Under the pieces are notes generated by a model. The model ran no database searches, was not told the origin of the DNA, and saw nothing but the letters and a program-made list of their open reading frames with translations. The translations under genes were made by a program, and so were the position numbers. From positions 62,001 through 126,000 of the forward strand of contig NZ_JARFYM010000006.1 of assembly GCF_030272705.1 (NCBI RefSeq): DNA of 64,000 nucleotides, written 5' to 3'. This document shows, in pieces, positions 40,090-49,098 of the stretch; positions within the stretch are counted from its first letter, which is position 1; every line of letters starts with the position of its first letter. The stretch is from Rhizobium mayense. GTDB taxonomy: Bacteria; Pseudomonadota; Alphaproteobacteria; Rhizobiales; Rhizobiaceae.

Positions 40090-40965
40090 ATGGCAATCAC
40101 GACGTCCCAACAGTTCCGCGCTTCGAAACTGTCTTTTATTGCTTCGAAGCGCGCTGCTGCCTTGCCCGCTTTGGCTCTTCTCACCGCAATCGGCCTTTCC
40201 GGGTGTCAGACCGGCTCCACTGATACGGTGATCCGAATCGACAAAGCACAGGGCTCGTCGGAAAACATTGCCTCGCTGACCTCGGTCATCAATGCCAATC
40301 CTCAGAATCCGGAAGGCTACAACGTTCGCGGCACTGCCTATGGCCGCGGCGGCGAATTCAGCCGCGCCCTTGCGGACTTCAACCAGGCGATCCAGCTCAA
40401 TCCGAAGTTCTATCAGGCCTACGCCAACCGCGCGCTCATCTATCGCAACATGGGCAAGCTTCCGGAAGCGACCGCCGACTATAACGCCGCGCTGCAGATC
40501 AATCCCAATTATGACGTCGCCTATATCGGCCGTGGCAACCTCTATCGCCAAGCCGGCCGCGACGACGACGCCTTCAGCGACTATTCCAAGGCGATCAGCC
40601 TCGGAACGACGGATGGCCGTGCTTATAACGGCCGCGGCGTGATCTATCAGAAGCGCAATCAGCAGGATAAGGCGATCGACGACTTCTCGAAGGCGATCTC
40701 GCTGTCACCAAATTCGCCCGAGCCCTATAACAGCCGCGGCATTTCCTATCTCGCGCAGAACGACGACGACAACGCCTTCGCCGATTTCAACCACGCGATC
40801 GACCTGAACAACAAGGTCGCCGAATCCTGGGCAAATCAGGCCTTCGTCTACGAGCGCCGTGGCGACAAAGCCAAAGCCCGCCGTTCCTACCAACACGCCG
40901 TCAACCTCGACCCGAGCTATCAGCCAGCCAAGGATGGCCTGGCGCGCGTCGGAGCGGGCGCCTAA
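40090..40965 (+). CDS. TPR-repeat lipoprotein
   Basis: A 291-residue protein. An N-terminal basic stretch and hydrophobic helix end in the lipobox LSGC (Cys39), so it should be a lipid-anchored periplasmic protein. About six tetratricopeptide repeats follow (for example GYNVRGTAYGRGGEFSRALA, AYANRALIYRNMGKLPEATA, AYNGRGVIYQKRNQQDKAID). It resembles the rhizobial family of NlpI/YbgF-like TPR lipoproteins, likely a scaffold for envelope proteins. It is 142 bp downstream of rpsU, beyond its terminator. Confidence 0.88.
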   Translation: MAITTSQQFRASKLSFIASKRAAALPALALLTAIGLSGCQTGSTDTVIRIDKAQGSSENIASLTSVINANPQNPEGYNVRGTAYGRGGEFSRALADFNQAIQLNPKFYQAYANRALIYRNMGKLPEATADYNAALQINPNYDVAYIGRGNLYRQAGRDDDAFSDYSKAISLGTTDGRAYNGRGVIYQKRNQQDKAIDDFSKAISLSPNSPEPYNSRGISYLAQNDDDNAFADFNHAIDLNNKVAESWANQAFVYERRGDKAKARRSYQHAVNLDPSYQPAKDGLARVGAGA

Positions 40966-41086
40966 AAAATCGAGCGCAGATCGTCAGAATAGTCGGCCGC
41001 CCGGCGATTATCCGCCCGGCGGCTTTTCTTTGCGCTGTGCAGCGCATAGTCTCCCTCCGGCCCCACATTCGGACAAGAGACACGGC

Positions 41087-42172
41087 ATGCCTTCTTCTCC
41101 TCCCAAAATCATCGTCGTCGGCGCCGGCATCATAGGCGCGTCCATCGCCTGGCATTTGGCGCGCAGAGGCGCATCCGTCACCGTGATCGCAGAAAAGGCT
41201 GGCGGCGAGGCGACTCCGAAGTCCTTCGCCTGGATCAATGCGAGTTGGGGCAATCCCGAATTCTATTTCCATTTCCGCCGCCGCTCGATGGCGGAATGGT
41301 CGCAGCTGGCGGCTGATGTTCCCGGCCTGCCGCTTTCCTGGTACGGCGGGCTCTGCTGGGATCTGCCGGAGGCTGAGTTGGAGGCCTATGCCGCCCAGCA
41401 AACCGGCTGGGGTTACGGCATGCGGCAGGTCGATCGCGAGACAAGCGCTGCCCTCGAACCTCATCTCGCCGATCCGCCCGCCTTCGCGCTGTATGTCGCC
41501 GAAGAAGGCGCCGTTGAGCCCGTGGCCGCTGCCAATATGCTGTTGGAGGATGCCGCCCGTCACGGCGCAACCTTGCTATACGGCACAGAGGCCAGGCGGC
41601 TCTTGCAGGAGAACGGCAAGATTGCGGGCGTTGAAACGACGGATGGAGCGCTGTTAGCCGATCACGTCGTTTTGGCCGCCGGCGCCGGCACAGTGGCGCT
41701 CGCCGCGTCCGTCGGTATCGATGTGCCGATAGAAACGCCGCCGGGACTGATCGTTCACTCCCGTCCCTGTCCACCGCTGCTGAACGGCCTTGTCATGGCG
41801 CCGGAGCTGCATATGCGCCAGACGACGGAAGGCAGGATCATTGCCGGCAGCGATTTCGCCGGTACCGATCCGGGCGACAATCCACAAAAGGCAGCCGACG
41901 AACTTTTTGCCAAGGTCAAAGCCATGCTACGCGGCGGCGACAGGCTCGAACTCGATTTTTATACTGTCGGCTACCGCCCAACCCCGAAAGATGGCTTTCC
42001 GATCATTGGCGGCGCCGACGACGCGCCGGGCCTCTATCTCGCCGTCTTGCATTCCGGCGTGACGCTGGCGCCGCTCGTCGGACTGGTTGCGGCAACGGAA
42101 ATTATCGACGGCCATCTCGATGCTCAGCTTTCCCCATTCCGCCTGTCGCGATTCGCGCAGGCATGCGAATAA
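41087..42172 (+). CDS. FAD-dependent oxidoreductase, DAO family
   Basis: A 361-residue protein with the N-terminal dinucleotide motif KIIVVGAGIIGASIAWHLAR and C-terminal DAO motif (VGYRPTPKDGFPIIGGAD, then LHSGVTLAPLVG). This is the glycine oxidase/D-amino-acid dehydrogenase/sarcosine oxidase-like family. The substrate is probably an amine or amino acid but cannot be specified. The open frame overlaps the TPR gene from 40859; the ATG at 41087 gives the flavin motif at the usual distance. Confidence 0.88.
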   Translation: MPSSPPKIIVVGAGIIGASIAWHLARRGASVTVIAEKAGGEATPKSFAWINASWGNPEFYFHFRRRSMAEWSQLAADVPGLPLSWYGGLCWDLPEAELEAYAAQQTGWGYGMRQVDRETSAALEPHLADPPAFALYVAEEGAVEPVAAANMLLEDAARHGATLLYGTEARRLLQENGKIAGVETTDGALLADHVVLAAGAGTVALAASVGIDVPIETPPGLIVHSRPCPPLLNGLVMAPELHMRQTTEGRIIAGSDFAGTDPGDNPQKAADELFAKVKAMLRGGDRLELDFYTVGYRPTPKDGFPIIGGADDAPGLYLAVLHSGVTLAPLVGLVAATEIIDGHLDAQLSPFRLSRFAQACE

Positions 42173-42415
42173 TTCAATGAAATTACAACCTTAAGGATAA
42201 TTCGATCATACTCGAAGCGTCCAGCCGCACTTACGATTTAGCGGCGGTGACTTTTCATATGTTGCAACGCAATTTACCGGGCCCTAACATGGCGCTTTCG
42301 AGATCATGCTGCTCGGGTAAGAGTGTGGGGGCCCTCGACATGATGACTAAGACCGCTATTCCCGCTTTTGCGGACGTCTTTTATCCCGATGGTGGTCCGA
42401 TCGGTTGATCCTGCC

Positions 42416-44077
42416 ATGAAAAAGCCGCGCTTCCCGAAGGCTTCGATTGGGGCTTATCTGATCGCCATAGCACTGGCGATTGCCTTGCCGATTCTGGCCT
42501 TCGTGGCATTGTTGCTGGTCCAGCTCGAGAACAACGAACGCGATGTGCTGAAGCGTGATACGGTTCAGGATGCCCAGGCACTGGCACGTACCATCGATCG
42601 ACAGCTGCAGGACATGGCGACGACCCTGCGACTGCTCTCCTCCTCACCGGAACTGGAGCGTAATGATATCGCAACCTTCTTCGACCGGACGGAGACGGTG
42701 CTTCGCACCGATTCGCTTTTCGTCCTGCTCGTCGACAAGGATGGCCAGCAACGGCTGAATACGAGCCACCCATTCGGTGAGCCGCTCGGCAAGACAGCCA
42801 ATCTCGCTGCATTGCACTCGGCGCTCGACTCAGGGCGTATCGAGGCCTCCGACGTCTTCATCGGCTCAAGCAGCGGTCAATGGGTCTATAACGTCACCCT
42901 GCCTCTTTACCATTCGCCCGCCGGCGCGGCGTTGATCATGACGCAGAGCGCCGAAGACCTCGGCAAGCTCGTCACGACGGATGCGCTCGCGCCTGGCTGG
43001 TCAGCCGCAGTCCTTGACAGCTCCGGCCATGTCGTCGCTTCCAGCGGTCCCGCCAATCATGCTTCTGGCGACGCCTTCAACCGCGACATACTGCCGAAAC
43101 TGATCGCCTCAAGCGGCGTCTTTCAGGACGAAAAGATCCTGCCGCACGCCCTGCTCGGTTATGCGCAAATTCCCGGCTGGTCGTGGAAAGCCGTCGTATG
43201 GGGGCCCGTCGCCTCTGCGCAGGCTTCGCTGATGAGCACATGGCGCTTCCTGATTTATGGTGGCGTCACCCTGTTGCTGATCGCCCTGATTGCCGTCTAT
43301 GCGTTGGCCCGCCAAGTGCGTACCACCATCCAGAACATCGCCGATATGGCGGACCGCATGGGCCGCGGCGAGATCGTTTCGCCGATCGACACCAGTGTCA
43401 TTGAGGCCAATCAAATGGCCATGGCGCTTTCCAACGCGTCTTTCGATCGCAGCGAAACGGAGGACCGGCTGCATTTCGTCATGCACGAGCTTGTCCATCG
43501 CACCAAGAACCTGCTCGCACTCGCCCAGGCGATGACCCGCCAGCTCGCCCGGCAGACCGACAGCGTCGATACCTTTCAACGTGCCGTCGCCGACCGGCTG
43601 GAAGGGTTGGCGCGTTCGATCGAAGTCCTGACCAGCGAACAATGGTCCGGCGTGTCGCTGCGCAGGGTGATCGATATTCATCTGGCCACCTTCCTGCAAG
43701 GACCGCAACAACTCGACATCAAGGGTCGGGATTTCCTGTTGAAGCCGGAGGCCGTGCAAAATCTCGGCTTGGTTCTACATGAGCTGGCGACGAATTCGGT
43801 GAAATACGGTGCACTCTCCGCTCCCGAGGGGAAGGTCGCGATCGAATGGACGAATGTGGAGAGTGACATCGGACAAATGATCCGGTTCGTCTGGACGGAA
43901 AGCGGTGGGCCGATCGTCAAGACGCCCACCGTGACCGGCTTTGGTACGACCGTCACCAAGGCTCATGCCGCCGCCGCCTTTAGCGGCAGCGTAGAGGTCG
44001 ACTTCCGCCCGACAGGTCTGGTCTGGGTGCTGAACGCCTTGCGCAGCACCATGGAGCGTGAACGCGAGCGAAACTAG
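42416..44077 (+). CDS. Membrane sensor histidine kinase, HWE family
   Basis: About 553 residues. TM1 (about 10-38), a periplasmic sensory region of about 240 residues (CACHE-like, not certain), TM2 (about 275-298) and a HAMP-like linker come first. The kinase has His357 in HELVHRTKNLLALAQAM, the N-box LHELATNSVKYGAL and the WTE motif that defines HWE kinases. HWE kinases often feed the PhyR-NepR-EcfG general stress response. The gene is just upstream of an EcfG-type promoter, but no phyR is present here. Starts at 42389 and 42368 (TTG) are also in frame; none has a clear ribosome-binding site. Confidence 0.88.
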   Translation: MKKPRFPKASIGAYLIAIALAIALPILAFVALLLVQLENNERDVLKRDTVQDAQALARTIDRQLQDMATTLRLLSSSPELERNDIATFFDRTETVLRTDSLFVLLVDKDGQQRLNTSHPFGEPLGKTANLAALHSALDSGRIEASDVFIGSSSGQWVYNVTLPLYHSPAGAALIMTQSAEDLGKLVTTDALAPGWSAAVLDSSGHVVASSGPANHASGDAFNRDILPKLIASSGVFQDEKILPHALLGYAQIPGWSWKAVVWGPVASAQASLMSTWRFLIYGGVTLLLIALIAVYALARQVRTTIQNIADMADRMGRGEIVSPIDTSVIEANQMAMALSNASFDRSETEDRLHFVMHELVHRTKNLLALAQAMTRQLARQTDSVDTFQRAVADRLEGLARSIEVLTSEQWSGVSLRRVIDIHLATFLQGPQQLDIKGRDFLLKPEAVQNLGLVLHELATNSVKYGALSAPEGKVAIEWTNVESDIGQMIRFVWTESGGPIVKTPTVTGFGTTVTKAHAAAAFSGSVEVDFRPTGLVWVLNALRSTMERERERN

Positions 44078-44123
44078 TGCATATCGCAGCGGTCTTGCGG
44101 TAACGACGCCTGCCCCCCCCCCG

Positions 44124-44149
44124 GGAACATTCAACCGCGGGGAATCGTT
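44124..44149 (+). promoter_or_regulatory. EcfG (general stress sigma) promoter
   Basis: GGAAC (44124-44128), 17 bp, CGTT (44146-44149) is an exact match to the alphaproteobacterial EcfG/RpoE2 consensus. The ATG at 44180 is about 30 bp downstream of the -10. A tract of ten C (44113-44122) stands one base upstream of the -35. Confidence 0.75.
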
Positions 44150-44179
44150 ACAGTTTGGTCATTCCAAAGGAGAAAGACC

Positions 44180-44662
44180 ATGCTGAAACAACTTCTCCTG
44201 GCGTCCGCGGCGCTGTCCCTCGTGATATGGGCTGCGCCTGCAAGTTCCGCCGACTACGCCACTCTCGGCAGGCTCACCTGCACGTCGGAAGGATCGACGG
44301 GCATGATCGTCATGTCTCAAAAGAACCTGATGTGCACTTTTGAGCCGAGCAACGGCGGACCAAGCGCGCGTTATGCCGCCGCCATCCAGAAATACGGCAT
44401 CGACCTCGGCGTTACCGGCCGTAGCGTCATGATCTGGGCCGTGCTTGCCAAAACCGGCACGCCATGGACCGATATCGCGTTGGCCGGGGAATATTATGGC
44501 GTTGGCGCCGATGCCAGCTTTGCCGCCGGCGGCGGCGCCAAGGTTATCACCGGCGGCACCAACAAGGCCTTTATGCTGCAACCCCTCAACGTGCAGGCCC
44601 AGGAAGGCGTCAACATCGCCGTCGGCGTTGAGAAAATGACGCTGGCACCCGCTTCGATTTGA
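44180..44662 (+). CDS. DUF992 family exported protein
   Basis: A 160-residue protein with a Sec signal peptide (MLKQLLLASAALSLVIWAAPA, cut near ASSA). The mature part has the DUF992 pattern: GRLTCTSEGSTGMIVMSQK, LMCTFEP, a YGIDLGVTGRSVMIWAV block, the glycine-rich GVGADASFAAGGGAKVITGG and FMLQPLNVQAQ near the end. The two Cys may form a disulfide. AAAGGAG precedes the ATG. The function of the family is unknown; an EcfG promoter makes it a stress-induced periplasmic protein. Confidence 0.88.
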   Translation: MLKQLLLASAALSLVIWAAPASSADYATLGRLTCTSEGSTGMIVMSQKNLMCTFEPSNGGPSARYAAAIQKYGIDLGVTGRSVMIWAVLAKTGTPWTDIALAGEYYGVGADASFAAGGGAKVITGGTNKAFMLQPLNVQAQEGVNIAVGVEKMTLAPASI

Positions 44663-44675
44663 GCGGGGATCAACT

Positions 44676-44701
44676 CAGGGCGATCCGCGCGGATCGCCCT
44701 G
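44676..44701. terminator. 26-bp perfect palindrome, probable bidirectional terminator
   Basis: CAGGGCGATCCGC is directly followed by its reverse complement GCGGATCGCCCTG with no spacer. It lies 14 bp after the DUF992 stop and 58 bp before the pntB stop on the other strand. No clear T run is present on either side. Confidence 0.6.
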
Positions 44702-44759
44702 TGTTGTATCTTCGCTGCCTCTTCACGTCCTGACATCTCCCCCATGGAGAAGATTGGAA

Positions 44760-46157
44760 TCACCCGTTCATCGCCTTGACGATCTCCTCAGATACCTTCT
44801 TGGCGTCACCGAGCAGCATCATCGTGCCGTCCTTGTAGAACAGCGTGTTGTCGATACCGGCGTAGCCGGAGCCGAGGGAACGTTTGACGAAGAGGCAGGT
44901 CTTGGCCTTGTCGACGTCAAGGATCGGCATGCCGTAAATCGGCGAAGTACTGTCGTCGCGCGCGGCCGGGTTCGTGACGTCGTTGGCGCCGATGACATAG
45001 GCGACATCGGCCTGAGCGAATTCCGAATTGATGTCTTCTAGCTCGAACACTTCGTCATAAGGAACATTGGCTTCGGCCAGCAGCACATTCATATGACCGG
45101 GCATGCGGCCGGCAACGGGATGAATGGCATATTTCACGTCGACGCCGTTTGCCTTCAGCTTGTCGGCCATTTCGCGCAGCGCATGCTGAGCCTGGGCGAC
45201 CGCCATGCCATATCCCGGCACGATGATGACTTTCGAGGCATTGGCCATCAGATAGGCGGCATCCTCTGCCGAGCCGAGCTTCACCATCTTGTCGCTGTTG
45301 TCAGCGTCGTTGGATGCCGTTTCACCACCAAAACCTCCCAGAATCACGGAGATGAAAGAGCGGTTCATGCCCTTGCACATGATGTAGCTGAGGATTGCGC
45401 CCGAGGAGCCGACCAGGGCACCGGTTATGATCAGCGCCAGATTGCCAAGCGTGAAGCCGATACCGGCCGCCGCCCAACCGGAATAGGAGTTCAGCATCGA
45501 TACGACGACCGGCATGTCGGCGCCGCCGATCGGCACGATCAGCAACACGCCGAGCGCCAGTGCCAGAGCGACGATCGCCCAGAAATCGAAATGGCTTTCG
45601 CTGACAGCCAGCCCGGCGATGAAGAAGACGATCAGCGCCAGCAGCGCAGCATTGATCACATGTCGGTTCGGTAGAAGGATCGGCTTGCCCGACATGCGTC
45701 CGTCGAGCTTCAGGAAGGCGATGATCGAGCCGGTGAAGGTCAGCGCGCCGATGGCCGCGCCGATCGCCATTTCGATGCGAGCCTCGTGATGGATCGTGCC
45801 GATGGCGCCGATGCCGAAGGAGGATGGCGTATAAAGTGCCGCAGCGGCCACCAGCACGGCCGCTAGACCCACCAGGGAATGGAAGCCGGCAACGAGTTGC
45901 GGCATCGAGGTCATCGGAATGACGCGGGCGATATAGGCCCCCGCCCCGCCGCCGATGGCGAGACCGAGGATGATCAGCGCCAAGCCACCGAAGGAGGGCG
46001 TCGCCAGAACCAGCGTCGTCGCGATGGCAATACCCATGCCGACCATGCCGTAGAGATTGCCGCGGCGACTGGTGGCCGGATGCGACAGGCCGCGCAGCGC
46101 CAGGATGAACAGCACGCCGGAGACGAGATAGAGGAAGGCCGCGATATTGCTCAGCAT
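44760..46157 (-). CDS. pntB: NAD(P) transhydrogenase beta subunit
   Basis: A 465-residue subunit. The N-terminal half is a bundle of about eight membrane helices (starting NIAAFLYLVSGVLFILALRG). The C-terminal domain III binds NADP(H) with VIIVPGYGMAVAQAQHALRE and the GANDVTNPAA motif. With PntAA and PntAB it couples hydride transfer from NADH to NADP+ with inward proton movement. The frame is open to 46337, inside pntAB, but the ATG at 46157 (MLSNIAAFL) is the family start. It is 7 bp after pntAB. Confidence 0.96.
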   Translation of the reverse strand: MLSNIAAFLYLVSGVLFILALRGLSHPATSRRGNLYGMVGMGIAIATTLVLATPSFGGLALIILGLAIGGGAGAYIARVIPMTSMPQLVAGFHSLVGLAAVLVAAAALYTPSSFGIGAIGTIHHEARIEMAIGAAIGALTFTGSIIAFLKLDGRMSGKPILLPNRHVINAALLALIVFFIAGLAVSESHFDFWAIVALALALGVLLIVPIGGADMPVVVSMLNSYSGWAAAGIGFTLGNLALIITGALVGSSGAILSYIMCKGMNRSFISVILGGFGGETASNDADNSDKMVKLGSAEDAAYLMANASKVIIVPGYGMAVAQAQHALREMADKLKANGVDVKYAIHPVAGRMPGHMNVLLAEANVPYDEVFELEDINSEFAQADVAYVIGANDVTNPAARDDSTSPIYGMPILDVDKAKTCLFVKRSLGSGYAGIDNTLFYKDGTMMLLGDAKKVSEEIVKAMNG

Positions 46158-46164
46158 GCCGCCC

Positions 46165-46563
46165 TCACTTGTCTTTCTTCTTGTACATCGCCAGCATGCG
46201 CTGGGTGACAAGGAAGCCGCCGAAAATATTGACCGAGACGAGCACCAGCGCCACGAAGCCGAAACCGGTAGCGAGCCCGCTGGCGGAAATGCCGACCGCC
46301 AAGAGCGCGCCCACGACGATGACCGAGGAAATCGCATTCGTCACAGCCATCAGCGGCGTGTGCAGGGCCGGCGTCACAGACCAGACGACGTAGTAGCCGA
46401 CGAAGATCGCCAATACGAAGATCGCCAGCTGGAAGACGAAGGGATTGATCGTGCCGCCGGAGACTGCGCTGACGGATTCCGGCGCCTGGGCGGCGGCGGT
46501 CATCACGGCGTTAACGGCGTCGTCCAGTTGCTGAAGCGCCTGGTCCATTGCTTGGCTCGCCAT
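46165..46563 (-). CDS. pntAB: NAD(P) transhydrogenase alpha-2 (membrane) subunit
   Basis: A 132-residue protein. A soluble N-terminus is followed by about three to four helices, including INPFVFQLAIFVLAIFVGYY and the HTPLMAVTNAISSVI signature of the proton channel region. In alphaproteobacteria the E. coli PntA is split, and this is the C-terminal, membrane half. It immediately follows pntAA, with its start next to the pntAA stop. Confidence 0.94.
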   Translation of the reverse strand: MASQAMDQALQQLDDAVNAVMTAAAQAPESVSAVSGGTINPFVFQLAIFVLAIFVGYYVVWSVTPALHTPLMAVTNAISSVIVVGALLAVGISASGLATGFGFVALVLVSVNIFGGFLVTQRMLAMYKKKDK

Positions 46564-47727
46564 CTAGAGATCCCCCTTGTTGACCGTCGGCTGATCTGGG
46601 TCCACGAAATTCGGATGCACAACTTCGCCGCCATCGGTCAGCATCGTCGCTTTGATCAGTTCGTCGGCACGGTTGAGCCCGAGGTTTTTGGTGTTCTTGT
46701 CGACCATCGTTTCCAAGAAAGTGACGAGGTTCTTGGCATAGAGCGCCGACGCACTCGCTGGGATGCGCCCGGCCATATTGGGATATCCGACAACCTTGAC
46801 ACCCTCGACATGGGCCACTGTCCCGAATTCGACACCCTCGATATTGCCCCCGCGTTCAACGGCAAGATCGACGGCAACGGCGCCGGAGCGCATCGCCTTC
46901 AGCATCTCGCGGCTGACGAGCCGTGGTGCCAGGCGGCCGGGAATCAAAGCTGTCGTAATGACGATATCCTGCTTGGAAATATGTTCGGCAACCAGGGCAG
47001 CCTGCTTGGCTTGATAGTCTTTGGACATCTCCTTGGCGTAGCCGCCAGCCGTTTCCGCCGCCTTGAATTCCTCATCCTCGACGGCGACGAATTTGGCGCC
47101 AAGCGAGGCGACCTGCTCCTTGGCGGCAGGACGAACGTCCGTCGCCGACACCTGCGCGCCGAGCCGCCTTGCCGTTGCAATCGCTTGCAGACCGGCGACG
47201 CCGGCGCCCATGACGAAGACTTTCGCCGCCGGCACGGTACCGGCCGCCGTCATCATCATCGGCAACGCCCGGTCATAAACCGCGGCGGCCTCGATGACTG
47301 CCTGATAGCCGGCGAGATTGGCCTGCGACGACAAAACGTCCATCGACTGTGCACGGGTGATGCGCGGCATCAGCTCCATGGCGAAGCTCGTCAGTCCGGC
47401 CCGTGCCATATCGACAAGTGCGGCTTCATTGCCATAGGGGTCCATGATGGCGATGACGATCGCGCCGCTCTTATAGCCCGCGATCTCGTCAGCGGTGGGC
47501 CGGCGCACTTTGAGGATGACATCGGCCTGGGCGGCATCCTGAGCGGAGCCGACCCGCGCGCCGATGGCTTCGTATTCACCATCCCGAATGCGCGACGGAG
47601 CGCCGGCGCCGGCTTCAACCACAATGTCAAAGCCAAGGCCTTTCATCTTCTTCACCGTTTCGACGGACGCTGCAACGCGCGTCTCATCCGCCACGGTCTC
47701 CTTGGCAACGAAAACCAGATTGCCCAA
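46564..47727 (-). CDS. pntAA: NAD(P) transhydrogenase alpha-1 (NAD-binding) subunit
   Basis: About 387 residues, soluble domain I. It opens GNLVFVAKETVADETRVAAS, has RITRAQSMDVLSSQANLAGY and the NAD-binding KVFVMGAGVAGLQAIATARR. It binds NAD(H) and docks on PntB. The start is uncertain: GAGG lies 8 bases before a TTG at 47727, which is preferred, while tandem GTGs at 47736 and 47733 are also in frame. It is first in the pntAA-pntAB-pntB operon; the small subunit gene at 47838 lies 102 bp upstream on the same strand. Confidence 0.94.
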   Translation of the reverse strand: MGNLVFVAKETVADETRVAASVETVKKMKGLGFDIVVEAGAGAPSRIRDGEYEAIGARVGSAQDAAQADVILKVRRPTADEIAGYKSGAIVIAIMDPYGNEAALVDMARAGLTSFAMELMPRITRAQSMDVLSSQANLAGYQAVIEAAAVYDRALPMMMTAAGTVPAAKVFVMGAGVAGLQAIATARRLGAQVSATDVRPAAKEQVASLGAKFVAVEDEEFKAAETAGGYAKEMSKDYQAKQAALVAEHISKQDIVITTALIPGRLAPRLVSREMLKAMRSGAVAVDLAVERGGNIEGVEFGTVAHVEGVKVVGYPNMAGRIPASASALYAKNLVTFLETMVDKNTKNLGLNRADELIKATMLTDGGEVVHPNFVDPDQPTVNKGDL

Positions 47728-47837
47728 CGACACCACCTCGCGTCAAACGACCGCGCTACCGCATACAGGAGCGCAATAGCCTGCAGAATCAGGCCAAGAT
47801 TTCCAGGGAAAGCGCGGGCCGGACGGCCCTGCGACGA

Positions 47838-48062
47838 TCAGAGGGTCAAATAAGAGCCGACAACAGCAAGGATAATGAAAATCAAGAACCCGCCGAGGAA
47901 ACCGGCATGGCCGAAAAAGCCTGCGGCCATGCCAATCAGCAAGGCGGCGACAATGGTCGTCCCGAGTTTGGCTGCCCGCAGAAACAGATTATAGGTCTTC
48001 TCATGCTCCTTGTAATCCATCGGAGCACCCATTTCGACCGGTCCGGTATGATGTTCTGCCAT
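47838..48062 (-). CDS. aa3-type cytochrome oxidase subunit IV-like protein
   Basis: A 74-residue protein with MDYKEHEKTYNLFLRAAKLG, the conserved N-terminal block of the alphaproteobacterial aa3 oxidase subunit IV (pfam COX_aa3_IV, CtaJ-like). One or two hydrophobic helices follow (TIVAALLIGMAAGFFG and GFLIFIILAVVGS). Known members bind cytochrome aa3 peripherally; the gene is often found beside pnt genes, as here. GAGGGGAG precedes the start. Confidence 0.85.
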   Translation of the reverse strand: MAEHHTGPVEMGAPMDYKEHEKTYNLFLRAAKLGTTIVAALLIGMAAGFFGHAGFLGGFLIFIILAVVGSYLTL

Positions 48063-48294
48063 TCACAAATCTCCCCTCAATCCACTCCCCGGCCGGCCTT
48101 GCGATCGCCTGTCGGCTGGGGTCCAGCCTCGAAAGCCGCGGTGAATCTCAACGAGACACCGCAGACAATTTTCCTCCACCGAGGCCTTACACAAAGCGAC
48201 GAAAAATGCAATGCACGACAACGCCGCAGAGGCTAGAGCATCCCGCTATAAGGTAGCCACCTGAAAGCAGACGAGATGCTCCAGATTCAAAAGA

Positions 48295-48338
48295 CGAGAG
48301 CGACCTTTGTGCGTTCAAATGAGCGCACGGCGCTCTCG
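48295..48338 (-). terminator. Probable terminator of the acyltransferase gene
   Basis: CGAGAGCG (48295-48302) and CGCTCTCG (48331-48338) are perfect 8-bp arms enclosing a second GTGCG/CGCAC stem. Read on the minus strand, the hairpin is followed by TCTTTTG, 8 bp after the stop of the gene ending at 48346. The rest of the 48063-48345 gap holds a GAGCATC/GATGCTC pair (48236-48242 and 48275-48281) and nothing else visible. Confidence 0.6.
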
Positions 48339-48345
48339 AGAAAGC

Positions 48346-49098
48346 TTAGCCAAATCGTTCTTGCATGACGCTGCGCCCGCCCGCAGCCAATCGTGCAGTC
48401 GGCAGGATGGTCAGCGGGAGCGTGCCGTCAACATCGCGGGAGAACATCATCCGCCGCTCATAGGGTTCCGAATCGAAGAAGGGATATCGTTGCATCAACT
48501 TGCCGCGGATCTCTTTCGACCGTGAAGCAAGCAACGTCAGTTCGAAACCATAGGTCTCCGTCATGCGCGGTGGAACAATAGTGTCGGCATAGAAGACACG
48601 CTTGTAGAAAGCAGCATGTGCCGGACGGATATGCTGCATCACCCGGTCGGCATCGAAATAGATAGCCCCGACGATCGCAGGCCGCAGTGTCAAGTAAGGC
48701 AGCGCCGGCATTTCAAGCTCGAAATCGGGATCGATCGCAAAGCGGGCCGGATCTATCAGCGTCATGCCGGCATCGAGAAAGGCATGGATTTCATCGGGGA
48801 AAATCCCCGTGGACTGACAAACGCGATGGTCCGGCGTGACGTGGTGCACGCGCACCGTACTCACCAGCTCTTCGTAATAATAGACACCGAAAATATAGGC
48901 CTGTTCGTCGAAATCGATGGCGTCGATCATGGTCTTGGCTGCAACCGGCAAAACCGAATGCGCCTTGTAAGCCTTGTAGCGCAGGCGGGCGACATCCTCC
49001 ATGTCCTCGCTGCTCTCGATCCGACGATATTCGACATGATCGAGCACCTCCATAAGCTTCCCAGCAAAGCTATTTTTCAAAGTACTCATATAAGTCAT
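48346..49098 (-). CDS. N-acyl-amino-acid / autoinducer synthase-like acyltransferase
   Basis: A 250-residue protein of the GNAT/LuxI-FeeM fold. The N-terminal RLRYKAYKAH plus DFDEQAYIFGVYYYEELVST pattern (residues that in FeeM-like enzymes meet acyl-ACP) is followed by STVRVHHVTP, FPDEIHAFLDAG and a region LPYLTLRPAIVGAIYF before a variable C-terminus. Known relatives make N-acyl amino acids or acyl-homoserine lactones. Product and substrate are unknown here, and no LuxR-type regulator is adjacent. The start at 49098 has GGAAT 7 bases upstream; 49128 and 49089 are alternatives. A strongly AT-rich region lies upstream. Confidence 0.7.
   Translation of the reverse strand: MTYMSTLKNSFAGKLMEVLDHVEYRRIESSEDMEDVARLRYKAYKAHSVLPVAAKTMIDAIDFDEQAYIFGVYYYEELVSTVRVHHVTPDHRVCQSTGIFPDEIHAFLDAGMTLIDPARFAIDPDFELEMPALPYLTLRPAIVGAIYFDADRVMQHIRPAHAAFYKRVFYADTIVPPRMTETYGFELTLLASRSKEIRGKLMQRYPFFDSEPYERRMMFSRDVDGTLPLTILPTARLAAGGRSVMQERFG

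Noticed and set aside
46147..47853. 568-codon plus-strand frame over pntAA/pntAB
   Set aside because: Antisense shadow of the transhydrogenase genes.
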